DNA of 64,000 nucleotides from Streptomyces sp. GESEQ-35 (GTDB taxonomy: Bacteria > Actinomycetota > Actinomycetes > Streptomycetales > Streptomycetaceae). The position numbers and the translations under genes were made by a program. Below the pieces are notes generated by a model that saw only the letters and a list, made by a program, of their open reading frames with translations, ran no database searches and was not told the origin of the DNA. Shown piece by piece: positions 50,205 through 58,948 of the stretch. The stretch spans positions 434,001 to 498,000 of the forward strand of contig NZ_JAFFSX010000001.1 in assembly GCF_017948485.1 (NCBI RefSeq). The letters are read 5' to 3'. The stretch's first letter is position 1; each line of letters opens with the position of its first letter.

Positions 50205-50879
50205 TCAGGTGTGCGGGACCGTCACGGCGGTGGCCGCCAAGCCCTTGCGTACCACCCACCGTCCCTCGAAGTGCGTGAGCCGCCGGCCGCCCACAAGCGG
50301 CCCCGGGACCAGCAGTGCGGCCCGGAATCCACCCCGCGGCGGCGACCCCGGGGCGGCCTCGAACTCGATGTCCGCGTCCGCGAAGTCGAGGTGGTCCCCG
50401 GTCAGCGGGAACCACGCTTTGTAGACGGACTCCTTGGCGCTGAACAGCAGTTGGTCCCAGTGCACGGCGGGATGCCGTACGGACAGATACCGCAGACGCC
50501 ACTGTTCGGAGGGCAGACGGACAGCGTCCAGGACGTCCTTGGGGAGCGGGGCGTGGGGTTCGGCGTCGATGCCGACTGAGGCCAGGTCGGTGGCGTGGGC
50601 CACGGCGGCGGCGCGGTAGCCGTCACAGTGGGTCATGCTGCCGACCAGGCCCGGCGGCCAGCACGGGGCGCCACGGGGACAGCTGGGAATGGGCCGCGGC
50701 GCCCTGCCGAGCTCCGCCATGGCGCGGCGGGCGCAGGCCCGCACGGTGGCGAACTCACGGCGGCGCCTCTCGACCGCGTCGGCCATGAGTGCCCGCTCCT
50801 CGGGGTAGAGGGGCGCGGCCTCATCGTCGCCGTACGTCTCCGCGACGGCCACGGATCCGGGGAGCAGTTCTGCGATCAC
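50205..50879 (-). CDS. 4'-phosphopantetheinyl transferase (EntD/Sfp type)
   Basis: A 224-aa enzyme that converts apo acyl- and peptidyl-carrier proteins to holo form using CoA. The signature motifs are present: GLVGSMTHCDGYRAAAVA, SVGIDAEPHAPL (Mg/CoA site) and LLFSAKESVYKAWFPL (FxxKESxxK). It starts at GTG 50879, overlapping the stop of the metallophosphoesterase by 4 nt. Its presence beside an AHBA/ansamycin locus supports activation of a PKS. It may also serve other clusters in the genome. Confidence 0.94.
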   Translation of the reverse strand: MIAELLPGSVAVAETYGDDEAAPLYPEERALMADAVERRRREFATVRACARRAMAELGRAPRPIPSCPRGAPCWPPGLVGSMTHCDGYRAAAVAHATDLASVGIDAEPHAPLPKDVLDAVRLPSEQWRLRYLSVRHPAVHWDQLLFSAKESVYKAWFPLTGDHLDFADADIEFEAAPGSPPRGGFRAALLVPGPLVGGRRLTHFEGRWVVRKGLAATAVTVPHT

Positions 50880-51715
50880 AGGATCCGGCGCAGTCTTCCC
50901 GGCGGGCCCTGGCGCTTGTGCCACTCGCGGGGGTAGCCCACGGACACCTCTTCGAAGCGGACGCCCTCGTGGTACGTGGTCCGAGGGATGTGGAGATGGC
51001 CGTACACCATGGCTGCCACGCGGAATCGGCGGTGCCAGTCGGCGGTCAGCCGGGTGCCGCACCACATGGCGAACTCGGGGTACCACAACACCTCCGTCGG
51101 ATGCCGGTCCAGCGGGTAGTGGTTGACCAGCACCGTCGGCAGGTCGTCGGGGAGTTCGGCGAGCCGGCGTTCGGTCGCCTCGACCCGGGCCCGGCACCAG
51201 GCCTCGCGGCTCGGGTAGGGGTCGGGATGCAGCAGGTTCTCGTCGTTGCAGAGGACGCCGGTGCCGTGCGCGTACGCCAGCCCCTCGTCCTTGTCGGCAC
51301 AGTCGGCGGGGAGGAAGGAGTAGTCGTAGAGCAGGAACAGCGGTGCCACGGCCACGCGGCCGCCGGGGCTGTCCCAGACGGGATAGGGGTCCTCGGGCGT
51401 GAGCACGCCGAGTTCCCGGCACAGTTCGACCAGGTGCTCGTAGCGGGCGACACCGCGCAGGGTGACGGGGTCCTTCGGATGGGTCCACAGCTCGTGGTTG
51501 CCGGGGGCCCAGACCACCTTGCGGAAGCGGCCGGCGAGGGTCTTCAGGCACCAGTGGATGTCGGCGACGGTCTCCGCCACGTCTCCGGCCACCAGGAGCC
51601 AGTCGTCGTCCGTCTCGGGGTGCATCTTGTCGACGAGGGCGCGGTTGTCGGCGTAACTGACGTGAAGATCGCTGATGGCCAGCAGTTGTCCGCGGCCGTC
51701 GGCCGTCCTCGTCAC
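50876..51715 (-). CDS. Metallophosphoesterase
   Basis: A 279-aa calcineurin-like phosphoesterase. The dimetal motifs appear in order: LAISDLHVSY (DxH), LLVAGDVAE (GD), VWAPGNHELW (GNHE), VLVNHYPL and MVYGHLHIPR (GHxH). Start is GTG 51715. Coupling to a PPTase gene by a 4-nt overlap recurs in Streptomyces. It may act on CoA- or carrier-protein-derived phosphates (inference). Confidence 0.92.
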   Translation of the reverse strand: MTRTADGRGQLLAISDLHVSYADNRALVDKMHPETDDDWLLVAGDVAETVADIHWCLKTLAGRFRKVVWAPGNHELWTHPKDPVTLRGVARYEHLVELCRELGVLTPEDPYPVWDSPGGRVAVAPLFLLYDYSFLPADCADKDEGLAYAHGTGVLCNDENLLHPDPYPSREAWCRARVEATERRLAELPDDLPTVLVNHYPLDRHPTEVLWYPEFAMWCGTRLTADWHRRFRVAAMVYGHLHIPRTTYHEGVRFEEVSVGYPREWHKRQGPPGRLRRIL

Positions 51716-51776
51716 ACCTCGCCCCTTTCGGCGCTCACGTCGGTCGGCGCCACGGTGCGCCCCGCTGCCCGGTCCG

Positions 51777-53117
51777 TCACACCGAGGCGGGCGGCTGGGA
51801 CGCCAGATCGCGGGTCATCGTGTCGGCCCTGGCCATTTCCGCCTCGGCGTTCTCATCGATCCGGGCCGTGGCGAAGCGGAGAATGGGCGGCGCCATCAGC
51901 GAGGTCACGATCGCGACGAGGATGATGATGGTGTACGTCTCGGCGCCGAGTACCCCGAGTTGCAGGCCCACCATGGCCACGACGATCTCGATCACCCCGC
52001 GGCAGTTCATGCCGGCGCCGAGCGCGAGGGCCTCCCAGCGGCCCAGTCCGCTCATCTTCGCGCCGACGTAGGCACCCACGAACTTGCCGAGGATCGCCAC
52101 GGCGAGCACCGCGCACGCCGTGGCCAGGACGGTGGGCCTGGCCAGCGCGGACAGGTCCATCCGGATACCGGCCGTGGCGAAGAAGACCGGGGCGAGGAAG
52201 GCGAGCACCGTGGTCCGCAGCGGGGCCAGCTTCTTGCCGTCCAGTTCGCCGCTCGTGCCGATCAGTACGCCGCACACGAAGGCGCCGAAGACCGCCTCCA
52301 GTCGCAGCGCCTGGGTCGCCGCCGCGCCCAACAGGACGATCAGCGTCACCACCGCGATGGTAGGCGCAGGCGACGCGGAGCGGCCCGCCGCACGCAGCGC
52401 CCACTTCACCAGGGGGCGGCCCACCAGCCAGGCGGTCACCACGACGCCCACGGGGTACAGCAGGGCGGTGGCGATCGTTCCGGTGGTCAGCCCGGCCGTC
52501 GCCATCGCCGACACGATGGACAGCAGGAACCAGCCGACGACGTCGTCGAACACACCGGCGGCCAGGGTCAGTTGGCCGATGTCGCGGTGCAGGAGGTTCA
52601 TGTCGATGAGGGTCTTGGCGATCACCGGGATCGCGGTGACGCACATGGCGACACCGAGGAACAGCGAGAAGACCGTCGGACTCGTGCCGCCGGGGATGAG
52701 CGAGGCGGGCAGCAGGTAGCCCATGCCGACGCCGAGCCCGAGGGGCAGAAGCAGACCGGCGAGGCTCACTCGGACCGCGGTGGCGCCGCGCCGTCTGACG
52801 AGGTCGAACTTCAGCTCCATGCCGGTGATGCCGACGAGCAGCACGACCCCCAACTGCCCTACTGCGTCGAGCAGATGGAGCTGGCCGGGTTCCTTGGGCA
52901 GCAGCCAGTCGGCGAGAGCGGGCCATACGTGGCTCAGGAGTGAGGGGCCGACGATCACGCCGGCGAGCAGCTCGCCGACGATCGCGGGCAGGTGGAACCG
53001 TGCGGCCAACTGCCCCAGGGCCGTGGCCAGAAGAAGCAGAACCGCCACTTGGAGCAGGAACACCAGCAGCGAGTGGTGGGGAATGGTGGGTACGGGCGCG
53101 GAGCTCATCCCGACCAT
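51777..53117 (-). CDS. Cation:proton antiporter (CPA2/Kef type)
   Basis: A 446-aa membrane protein with about 12 hydrophobic segments. Typical CPA2 segments are LPAIVGELLAGVIVGPSLLSHVWP, AAGVFDDVVGWFLLSIVSA (DD motif at the ion site), FVCGVLIGTSGELD, FLAPVFFATAGIRMDL and GAGMNCRGVIEIVVA. The start at 53117 is 2 nt after the thioesterase stop; ATG 53108 is an alternative. Such antiporters are frequent in antibiotic clusters, where they are proposed to aid export or ion balance. Confidence 0.9.
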   Translation of the reverse strand: MVGMSSAPVPTIPHHSLLVFLLQVAVLLLLATALGQLAARFHLPAIVGELLAGVIVGPSLLSHVWPALADWLLPKEPGQLHLLDAVGQLGVVLLVGITGMELKFDLVRRRGATAVRVSLAGLLLPLGLGVGMGYLLPASLIPGGTSPTVFSLFLGVAMCVTAIPVIAKTLIDMNLLHRDIGQLTLAAGVFDDVVGWFLLSIVSAMATAGLTTGTIATALLYPVGVVVTAWLVGRPLVKWALRAAGRSASPAPTIAVVTLIVLLGAAATQALRLEAVFGAFVCGVLIGTSGELDGKKLAPLRTTVLAFLAPVFFATAGIRMDLSALARPTVLATACAVLAVAILGKFVGAYVGAKMSGLGRWEALALGAGMNCRGVIEIVVAMVGLQLGVLGAETYTIIILVAIVTSLMAPPILRFATARIDENAEAEMARADTMTRDLASQPPASV

Positions 53118-53118
53118 C

Positions 53119-53904
53119 TCAGATCCTGGCTTCGCGACGCGTAGCGGCGTCCTGGCGGGCCAGTCGGTCTGCAAGGAGTGCCGTCACGGGAGCGCTCTGG
53201 TCGACGAGGTAGAAGTGGCCGCCCGGGAACACCTGGAGCTCTGTCGGGCCGGTGGTGTGCTCTTCCCAGGCCACCGCCTCGGCGATCGAGACGCGGGGGT
53301 CGCTGTCTCCGGTGAGCACCGTCAGGGGGCACTCCAGCTTTCGTCCGGGTTCGCAGCGGTGGGCCATGACGGCCTGGTAGTCGCTGCGGATCGCGGGCAT
53401 GATCATTTCTCGTATCTCCGGGTCGGCGATCAGGGCCGCGGGGGTACCGCTCAGGCGGAGCAGCTCGGCCACGATCTGCTCGTCCGACCGCGGATCGACC
53501 TTCTCGCCGCGCGTGCTGGACGGGGACCGCCGGCCGGAGGCGAACAGACGCAGGGGCGCGGGGAGGCCGGCGTCCTGCATGCGCAGCGCGATCTCGTAGG
53601 CGAGGACGGCGCCCATGCTGTGTCCGAACAGCGCCAGGGGGCGGTCGTCGAGGTGGCGTACCGCGGCGAATATCTCGTCTGCCATGTCGGACAGCACGGT
53701 GATGTGCGGTTCGTGGCGCCGGTCCTGGCGTCCTGGGTACTGCACCGCCAGCACGTCCACGGTGGGCGCGAGCGCCTTGGACAGCGGAAAGTAGAAGCTC
53801 GCGGCCCCGCCGGCGTGCGGGAGGCATACGAGGCGGACACTGCTGTCCGGCGCCGGGTGGAACTGGCGGAGCCATTTTCCGAACTGTTCCGGTGGTTGAG
53901 GCAC
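53119..53904 (-). CDS. Type II thioesterase
   Basis: A 261-aa alpha/beta hydrolase of the RifR/TEII family. It has LVCLPHAGGAASFYFPLS, LFGHSMGAVLAYEIALRM (GxSxG) and a C-terminal PGGHFYLVDQ with the catalytic His. GTG 53904 has GGAAGGA 10 nt upstream; TTG 53937 in frame would add 11 residues. TEII enzymes clear aberrant acyl groups from PKS/NRPS carrier proteins. It forms an operon with the antiporter and supports a nearby PKS. Confidence 0.92.
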   Translation of the reverse strand: MPQPPEQFGKWLRQFHPAPDSSVRLVCLPHAGGAASFYFPLSKALAPTVDVLAVQYPGRQDRRHEPHITVLSDMADEIFAAVRHLDDRPLALFGHSMGAVLAYEIALRMQDAGLPAPLRLFASGRRSPSSTRGEKVDPRSDEQIVAELLRLSGTPAALIADPEIREMIMPAIRSDYQAVMAHRCEPGRKLECPLTVLTGDSDPRVSIAEAVAWEEHTTGPTELQVFPGGHFYLVDQSAPVTALLADRLARQDAATRREARI

Positions 53905-54154
53905 GGCCAGAAATTCCTTCCAGGATTCATCACTCAAACTAGGAGCGGCACGGCGGGCCCGGTATCCCTCGATCTGATAGTCCCGCTGTGATCCTGCCGC
54001 AGTGCGCTTCGCATACTGAACCTGCCTGGAATTGAAGCGAACTTGAGTTTCTCTGGAGGAGCGGCATCAGTTTCACCGGCGGGGTGACGTCGTTTTCGCA
54101 TCCTCGGGCATCATGGCCAAAGGCCTGCCGTTCACCCCGTAGGAGGCAATCACC

Positions 54155-54349
54155 GTGAAGATAGTCGCGGAGACCGACAAATGCGTCGGCGCGGGTCAGT
54201 GCGCGCTCATCGCGCCCGAGGTGTTCGACCAGGGCGAGGACGACGGCATCGTCGTGGTGCTGAACACCGAACCCGGGAGCGCACTCCTGCCGACGGTCAC
54301 CGAGGCCGTCGACCTGTGCCCGGCCCGAGCGCTCTCCCTCGCCGGCTGA
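54155..54349 (+). CDS. [3Fe-4S] ferredoxin of the P450-partner type
   Basis: A 64-aa ferredoxin. The three cluster ligands are C10 and C16 (KCVGAGQC) and C55 (LCPARAL), the arrangement of actinobacterial P450 redox partners. GTG 54155 has GTAGGAGG upstream. It is divergent from the thioesterase gene. No P450 gene is in the window, so its partner lies elsewhere or in the unseen part of the cluster. Confidence 0.92.
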   Translation: MKIVAETDKCVGAGQCALIAPEVFDQGEDDGIVVVLNTEPGSALLPTVTEAVDLCPARALSLAG

Positions 54350-54580
54350 CCGGGTTCGGGCCGCCGGGCGACGATCCTGGCGGCCTGGGAGGCGAACCAG
54401 GTCCGCTTGAACCGCCTGCGCATTTCGGCCAGTTCCTCGGGGGTCGGATAGTCACGCATTGCCGGTGGCACCGCATCAGGGGCCATCGAGAACGGCGAAG
54501 TGCTGGTTTCGTTTCGCCTTTCTTTACGCGCCATTTCCAACGCTCGCGATTTTTCCGACCCTTTGCGAATGGGGATCACG

Positions 54581-56194
54581 ATGTCCACCATGGACACGGA
54601 CGTGGCCATCGTCGGCAACGGGCCGATCGGCGCTGCCCTGTCGGTGCTGCTCGCTCAGCGCGGCTGGCGCGTGACCGTCCTAGAACGCCGCCCCCGGCCG
54701 TATCTGCTGCCGCGGGCGACGAGCTTCGACGGGGAGACGGCCCGGCTTCTCGCGGCCACCGGCATCGGGGCCGACTTCGGCCGGATCACGGAGCCGGCCA
54801 CCGGCTATCAGTGGCGTACCGCGGCGGGACGGACGCTGCTGGACATCTCCTTCTCCCCGCAGGGGCGTTACGGCTGGCCGGACGCCAACACCATGCACCA
54901 GCCCGCCCTTGAGGAGCTCCTCGCGGCCAGGGCGGCGTCGCTGCCCGGCATCACGGTGCTGCGCGGGCACCGCGTCGTGGACATCAGCGAACACGAGGAG
55001 CGGGTGACGCTGACCGTCGAGGGCGATGGAGAGACGCCCCGCACCGTCCGCGCCCGGTGGGTCGTGGGCTGCGACGGCGCCAACAGCTTTGTCCGCGAGC
55101 ACCTCGGTGTTCCCGTGACCGATCTCGGATTCTCCTACGAGTGGCTGCTGTGCGACGTGGAGCTGCACGAGCCGCGCGAGTTCACCCCCACCAACGTCCA
55201 GATCTGCGACCCGGCGAGGCCCACGACCCTGGTGGGCAGCGGTCCGGGGCACCGCCGCTGGGAGTTCATGCGGCTGCCGGGCGAGAGCAGCGCCGAGCTG
55301 AACAAGGAAGAGACGGCCTGGCGCCTCCTCAAGCCCTTCGGCGTCACCCCGGACACCGCCACTCTGCTGCGCAGCACCACCTATATATTCCGGGCCACTT
55401 GGGCCGACGAGTGGCGGACGGGCCGTGTGCTGCTCGCCGGTGACGCGGCGCATCTGATGCCGCCCTTCGCCGGGCAGGGCATGTGTTCCGGTATCCGGGA
55501 CGCGACCAATCTGGCGTGGAAGCTGGATCTGACGCTGCGCGGCCTGGCCGACGCCTCCGTGCTCGACACCTATGGCCAGGAACGCAGACAGCACGTGAAG
55601 GAGTCGATCCTCTCGTCGGTCCAGCTGGGCAGGGTGATCTGCGTGACGGACCCGGAGGCCGCCGCGGACCGGGATGCCACGGTCCTCGCGGGCCGACGCG
55701 GCCGCACCGGGCCGGAGCAACCGGAGCCGGCGAAGCCGCTGTCGGCCGGGCTGCTGCGCCGGCCCTCCGCGGACCCCGCCGAGCCGCCGGCCGGTGCGGT
55801 GGTGCCGCAGGGGCGGGTGAGCGTACAGGGCGACACGGGCCTGTTCGACGAGATCGTGGGCTGGGGCTTCGTACTGCTCACCGCGGACGACCTTCGCCCC
55901 GCGCTCGGTGAGGACAGGTGGTCCTTCCTCGGCGCTCTCGGGACCCATGTGGTGCGCCTGTTGCCGCCCGGGGCGGCCGCGGGCACCGGGCAGGACCTGA
56001 CCGACGCGATCGACGTGGACGGCTTCTACCGCGCGTACCTGGACGAGCACCACGCGACCGCCGTGCTCATCCGGCCGGATTACCACGTCTTCGGTGCGGC
56101 GAACGGCCCTGAGGACACCGCCGCGCTGATCGACGACCTGCGCGGCCGGCTGGGCGCGTCCGCGCCGGCCGGTGCGGTGAACCGGGCGGCCTGA
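54581..56194 (+). CDS. FAD-dependent monooxygenase, Rif-Orf19/MhpA-like
   Basis: A 537-aa class A flavoprotein hydroxylase. The dinucleotide motif is VAIVGNGPIGAALSVLLAQRG, followed by WVVGCDGANSFVREHLGV (DG motif) and GRVLLAGDAAHLMPPFAGQGMCSGIRDATNLAWKL (GD motif). The about 170-residue C-terminal extension is the thioredoxin-like domain of the MhpA group. ATG 54581 is chosen among several in-frame starts. In rifamycin and related clusters an enzyme of this type hydroxylates the AHBA-derived ring for naphthoquinone formation. It converges on the kanosamine kinase gene with a 4-bp gap. Confidence 0.9.
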   Translation: MSTMDTDVAIVGNGPIGAALSVLLAQRGWRVTVLERRPRPYLLPRATSFDGETARLLAATGIGADFGRITEPATGYQWRTAAGRTLLDISFSPQGRYGWPDANTMHQPALEELLAARAASLPGITVLRGHRVVDISEHEERVTLTVEGDGETPRTVRARWVVGCDGANSFVREHLGVPVTDLGFSYEWLLCDVELHEPREFTPTNVQICDPARPTTLVGSGPGHRRWEFMRLPGESSAELNKEETAWRLLKPFGVTPDTATLLRSTTYIFRATWADEWRTGRVLLAGDAAHLMPPFAGQGMCSGIRDATNLAWKLDLTLRGLADASVLDTYGQERRQHVKESILSSVQLGRVICVTDPEAAADRDATVLAGRRGRTGPEQPEPAKPLSAGLLRRPSADPAEPPAGAVVPQGRVSVQGDTGLFDEIVGWGFVLLTADDLRPALGEDRWSFLGALGTHVVRLLPPGAAAGTGQDLTDAIDVDGFYRAYLDEHHATAVLIRPDYHVFGAANGPEDTAALIDDLRGRLGASAPAGAVNRAA

Positions 56195-56198
56195 CCGG

Positions 56199-57101
56199 TC
56201 AGGGCCCGATCAGACGGGCGAGCGCGACCGCGCCCCGCAGCGAGGAGAGCGCCCCCAACGAAGCGGGCCCGACCTGGAGTTGTGGCTGTCCGGGGCGGGC
56301 CAGCTCGGCGAGCTGCGCGGACACGAGGGTGTCCAGGCCCGGGATGCCGCTCGCGAAGCCGCCGCCGATCAGCAGGAGTTGCGGATGGACGAGTTCCTGG
56401 ACGCTCACCGCGGCGGCGGCCAGGGCGCGGCAGGTGCGCCGCAGCGCGGTGACCGCCCAGGGCTGTCCGTCGTACCAGGCCTGCCGCAGTGCGTCGAAGG
56501 CGACGTCACTCCCCCGCAGCCGGGCCGCGTGACGCAGCGTCGCCGGGCCGGAGGCGATCGCCTGGAGGCATCCCCGTCGGCCGCAGACGCACTCCGGGCC
56601 GTCCAGCTCGACGACCGTGTGCCCGATCTCGAACGAGCCACGGCCGAGGCCCGGACACAGTTCGCCCCCCATGACGAGGCCACCGCCGATGCCCGTGCCG
56701 ACCCCCAGATAGAGGAGGTCGTCGCAGCCGGCGAGCCGAGCCTCGGCGAGGGCGCCGAGGTCGCCGTCGTCCGCCCAGGCGACGGCGGCATCGGGGAACA
56801 GCGTGCGCAGTTCGGCGCCCAGGTCCATGTCGGTCCACTCGGGCCGGCTCGGCCAGGCGGTGATCCGCCCGTCCGGTCCGACGGTCGCCGGCATCGCGAC
56901 GCCCACCGCGCTGAAGGACGTACCCAGTCGCTCTCGCAACTCGCGGATGCTGTAGGCCAGTTGGGTGATGTCACGGTCGGCGCTGTGCCGTGGCTGCCAG
57001 GTGAAGGCGGTCTCGTGCACGCACCGGGCGTCGGGCGCCTCCACCCGCAAGGCGACCTTGGTGCCCCCGATGTCGACACCGAGATGAAGTGCCGTCTCCA
57101 T
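56199..57101 (-). CDS. rifN: ROK-family kinase, kanosamine 6-kinase (RifN-like)
   Basis: A 300-aa ROK-family sugar kinase. The phosphate-1 motif LGVDIGGTKVAL is at the N-terminus, the catalytic Asp lies in WADDGDLGALAEA, and the zinc signature CVCGRRGCLQ comes after GSFEIGHTVVE. RifN-type enzymes phosphorylate kanosamine at C6, feeding the aminoshikimate route. Start is ATG 57101, 6 bp after the HAD gene stop, which places it last in the rifK-L-M-N-type operon. A glucokinase is the general family alternative, but context favours RifN. Confidence 0.9.
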   Translation of the reverse strand: METALHLGVDIGGTKVALRVEAPDARCVHETAFTWQPRHSADRDITQLAYSIRELRERLGTSFSAVGVAMPATVGPDGRITAWPSRPEWTDMDLGAELRTLFPDAAVAWADDGDLGALAEARLAGCDDLLYLGVGTGIGGGLVMGGELCPGLGRGSFEIGHTVVELDGPECVCGRRGCLQAIASGPATLRHAARLRGSDVAFDALRQAWYDGQPWAVTALRRTCRALAAAAVSVQELVHPQLLLIGGGFASGIPGLDTLVSAQLAELARPGQPQLQVGPASLGALSSLRGAVALARLIGP

Positions 57102-57106
57102 TCCGA

Positions 57107-57859
57107 TCAGTCGATCGTCAGTCGCCGGGGCACGGACGGGCACAGGGACAGGAGGTCACCGGGGCGACGCAGCACGACAGCCGGCTCGGCGGCGAGCAGT
57201 CCGCTGGTGTCGGACAGCGCCCACAGTGCTCCGGCCGAGGTCACGCCGGCACCGTGGGCACTGGCGATGTCGGTCGGTGCGTCGCCGACCATGATGGCCT
57301 GCTCGGGCGGAATGCCCATCAGGTCGAGGGCGTGCTCCACGATGTCCGGGGCCGGTTTCGGGTGGGCGATCTCGTCGGAGCCGATCACATGGTCGAAGAA
57401 GGGCAGCAGCCCCAGCTGGTCGAGCAGGGAGCGCGCCCGTGGTCCGCTCTTCCCGGTGGCCACGGCGAGCTTGAGTCGCCGCACCCGCAAGGTGACGAGC
57501 AGTTCCACGATGCCGTCGAAGACGGGCACCTGGGGCGCGAGCCGGTAGCTTTCGCGGACGAAGGGCTCCTCCATCTCCAGGGGCAGGCCCATGATGCGCA
57601 TGATGTCCGGGAAGTAGCGCCCCAGGTGGAGCCGATACTCGTCGAACGGTGCCGGGCCGTCGCCGACGACCTCCTTGTACGCGATGGCGAACGCCTCGTA
57701 CATCACCGTGAAGCTGTCGACGAGGACCCCGTCCATATCGAAGATCACGGCGCGTCTGACCGGCCGCGGCGGCTCCGTTGCCGTCAACGGCCGGCCTGTC
57801 CCCGGGGCTGTGGCCCGTTCCCGGACGTCGGCTCGCTCTGTCGAAACTGATGATGTCAC
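57107..57859 (-). CDS. rifM: HAD-family phosphatase (RifM-like)
   Basis: A protein of about 250 aa with HAD motifs: VIFDMDGVLVDS, VATGKSG, HPKPAPDIVEHAL and MVGDAPTDI. This is the AHBA-associated phosphatase group, placed in the kanosamine branch. GTG 57859 is chosen because AGGAGG (57871-57876) is 11 nt upstream; the upstream GTG 57871 overlaps that site. Its ribosome site overlaps the stop of the RifL-like gene, so the two are tightly linked. Confidence 0.9.
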   Translation of the reverse strand: MTSSVSTERADVRERATAPGTGRPLTATEPPRPVRRAVIFDMDGVLVDSFTVMYEAFAIAYKEVVGDGPAPFDEYRLHLGRYFPDIMRIMGLPLEMEEPFVRESYRLAPQVPVFDGIVELLVTLRVRRLKLAVATGKSGPRARSLLDQLGLLPFFDHVIGSDEIAHPKPAPDIVEHALDLMGIPPEQAIMVGDAPTDIASAHGAGVTSAGALWALSDTSGLLAAEPAVVLRRPGDLLSLCPSVPRRLTID

Positions 57860-57874
57860 CGGCTTCTTCACCTC

Positions 57875-58948
57875 CTACTGATGGGCGGGCACGGCGGTTT
57901 GCTCGTGCGTGGAACGGGCCGAGGCGTAGAAGTCCTCGATGACGCCGACCGTCGTACGGGCCTCGCTGATGGCTCTGCCGCGATGGCCCGGGTCGGCCAG
58001 GATTCCGGCCAGGCCGTCCAGCTGCCGTCGGTACTCGTGGCCGATGGGTTCGTCCGGCACCGGCAGGGAGGTGGTGGTGCCCTCGCGGGTCAGCGTCAGC
58101 TCGGCGTGGGGGTGGCGGTTGGGGCTGAAACCGAAGGTGCATCTCAGCTCGGCGGTTCCGGCACTGCCCACCACCTGGATGCTGGTCACGTCCCGCGCCT
58201 CGTGCGACGCCCAGCTGGCGCGCAGGGAGACCGAGACGCCGTCGTCGCGTACGAAGAAACCGCGGGCGCAGTCCTCGACGTCACCGGCGGCTGTGGCAAC
58301 GGGTTCGTCCTGCCGCCAGGCCGCGCTCCAGTCGCCGGTGCCGACGAAGTCGTTCGAGGTCACGCCGACGACCTCGGTGAAGCGCGCCGGGCCGAGCAAG
58401 GACCCGAGCGTGTCGAGCAGATGCCAGCCGAGGTCGAAGAGGACACCGCCGCCGGCCTTGCTGCGCTGCGTGAACCAGCCGCCGGCCCGCGGTATGCCGC
58501 GCGCCCGCACCCAGGCGAGGTCGACATGGCGGATACGGCCCAACTCCGGCACCAGGCGCGCCAGGGCGCCCACGTCGCCGCGGTGCGGGGCGGCGCTGCC
58601 GGCGAGGAGCATGGCGCCGCCGCCGCGTTCGGCGGCGGCCAGCGTGTCGGCCTCGTCGGAGGTCAGGCACACCGGCTTCTCCAGGAAGACGGAGATGCCT
58701 TTGCGGAGCAGTCCTGCGGCGACCTCGGCGTGCAGGTGGTTGGGTACGGCGACGACGGCGAGGTCGACCGCGCGGGCGTTCAGCGCGTCCACCGTCGGGT
58801 GTACGGGTATGCCCGGTGCCGCGTCGAGTGCGGCCGGCGCGGGGTCGACCACGGCCACCAAGTCGAAGTCGGCGTGCTCGGTCAGCAGGGGGAGCCAGAG
58901 CTCCCGCCCCGCCCAGCCGAGCCCGACGACAGCTGTCCTGACGCTCAT
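57875..58948 (-). CDS. rifL: Gfo/Idh/MocA-family oxidoreductase (RifL-like)
   Basis: A 357-aa NAD(P)-dependent sugar oxidoreductase. The Rossmann motif is VVGLGWAGRE, followed by AVPNHLHAEVAAGLL and the EKPV catalytic lysine segment. RifL with RifK is thought to convert UDP-glucose to UDP-kanosamine (3-oxidation then transamination). The gene overlaps the AHBA synthase stop by 4 nt (58945-58948). No signal peptide. Confidence 0.9.
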   Translation of the reverse strand: MSVRTAVVGLGWAGRELWLPLLTEHADFDLVAVVDPAPAALDAAPGIPVHPTVDALNARAVDLAVVAVPNHLHAEVAAGLLRKGISVFLEKPVCLTSDEADTLAAAERGGGAMLLAGSAAPHRGDVGALARLVPELGRIRHVDLAWVRARGIPRAGGWFTQRSKAGGGVLFDLGWHLLDTLGSLLGPARFTEVVGVTSNDFVGTGDWSAAWRQDEPVATAAGDVEDCARGFFVRDDGVSVSLRASWASHEARDVTSIQVVGSAGTAELRCTFGFSPNRHPHAELTLTREGTTTSLPVPDEPIGHEYRRQLDGLAGILADPGHRGRAISEARTTVGVIEDFYASARSTHEQTAVPAHQ

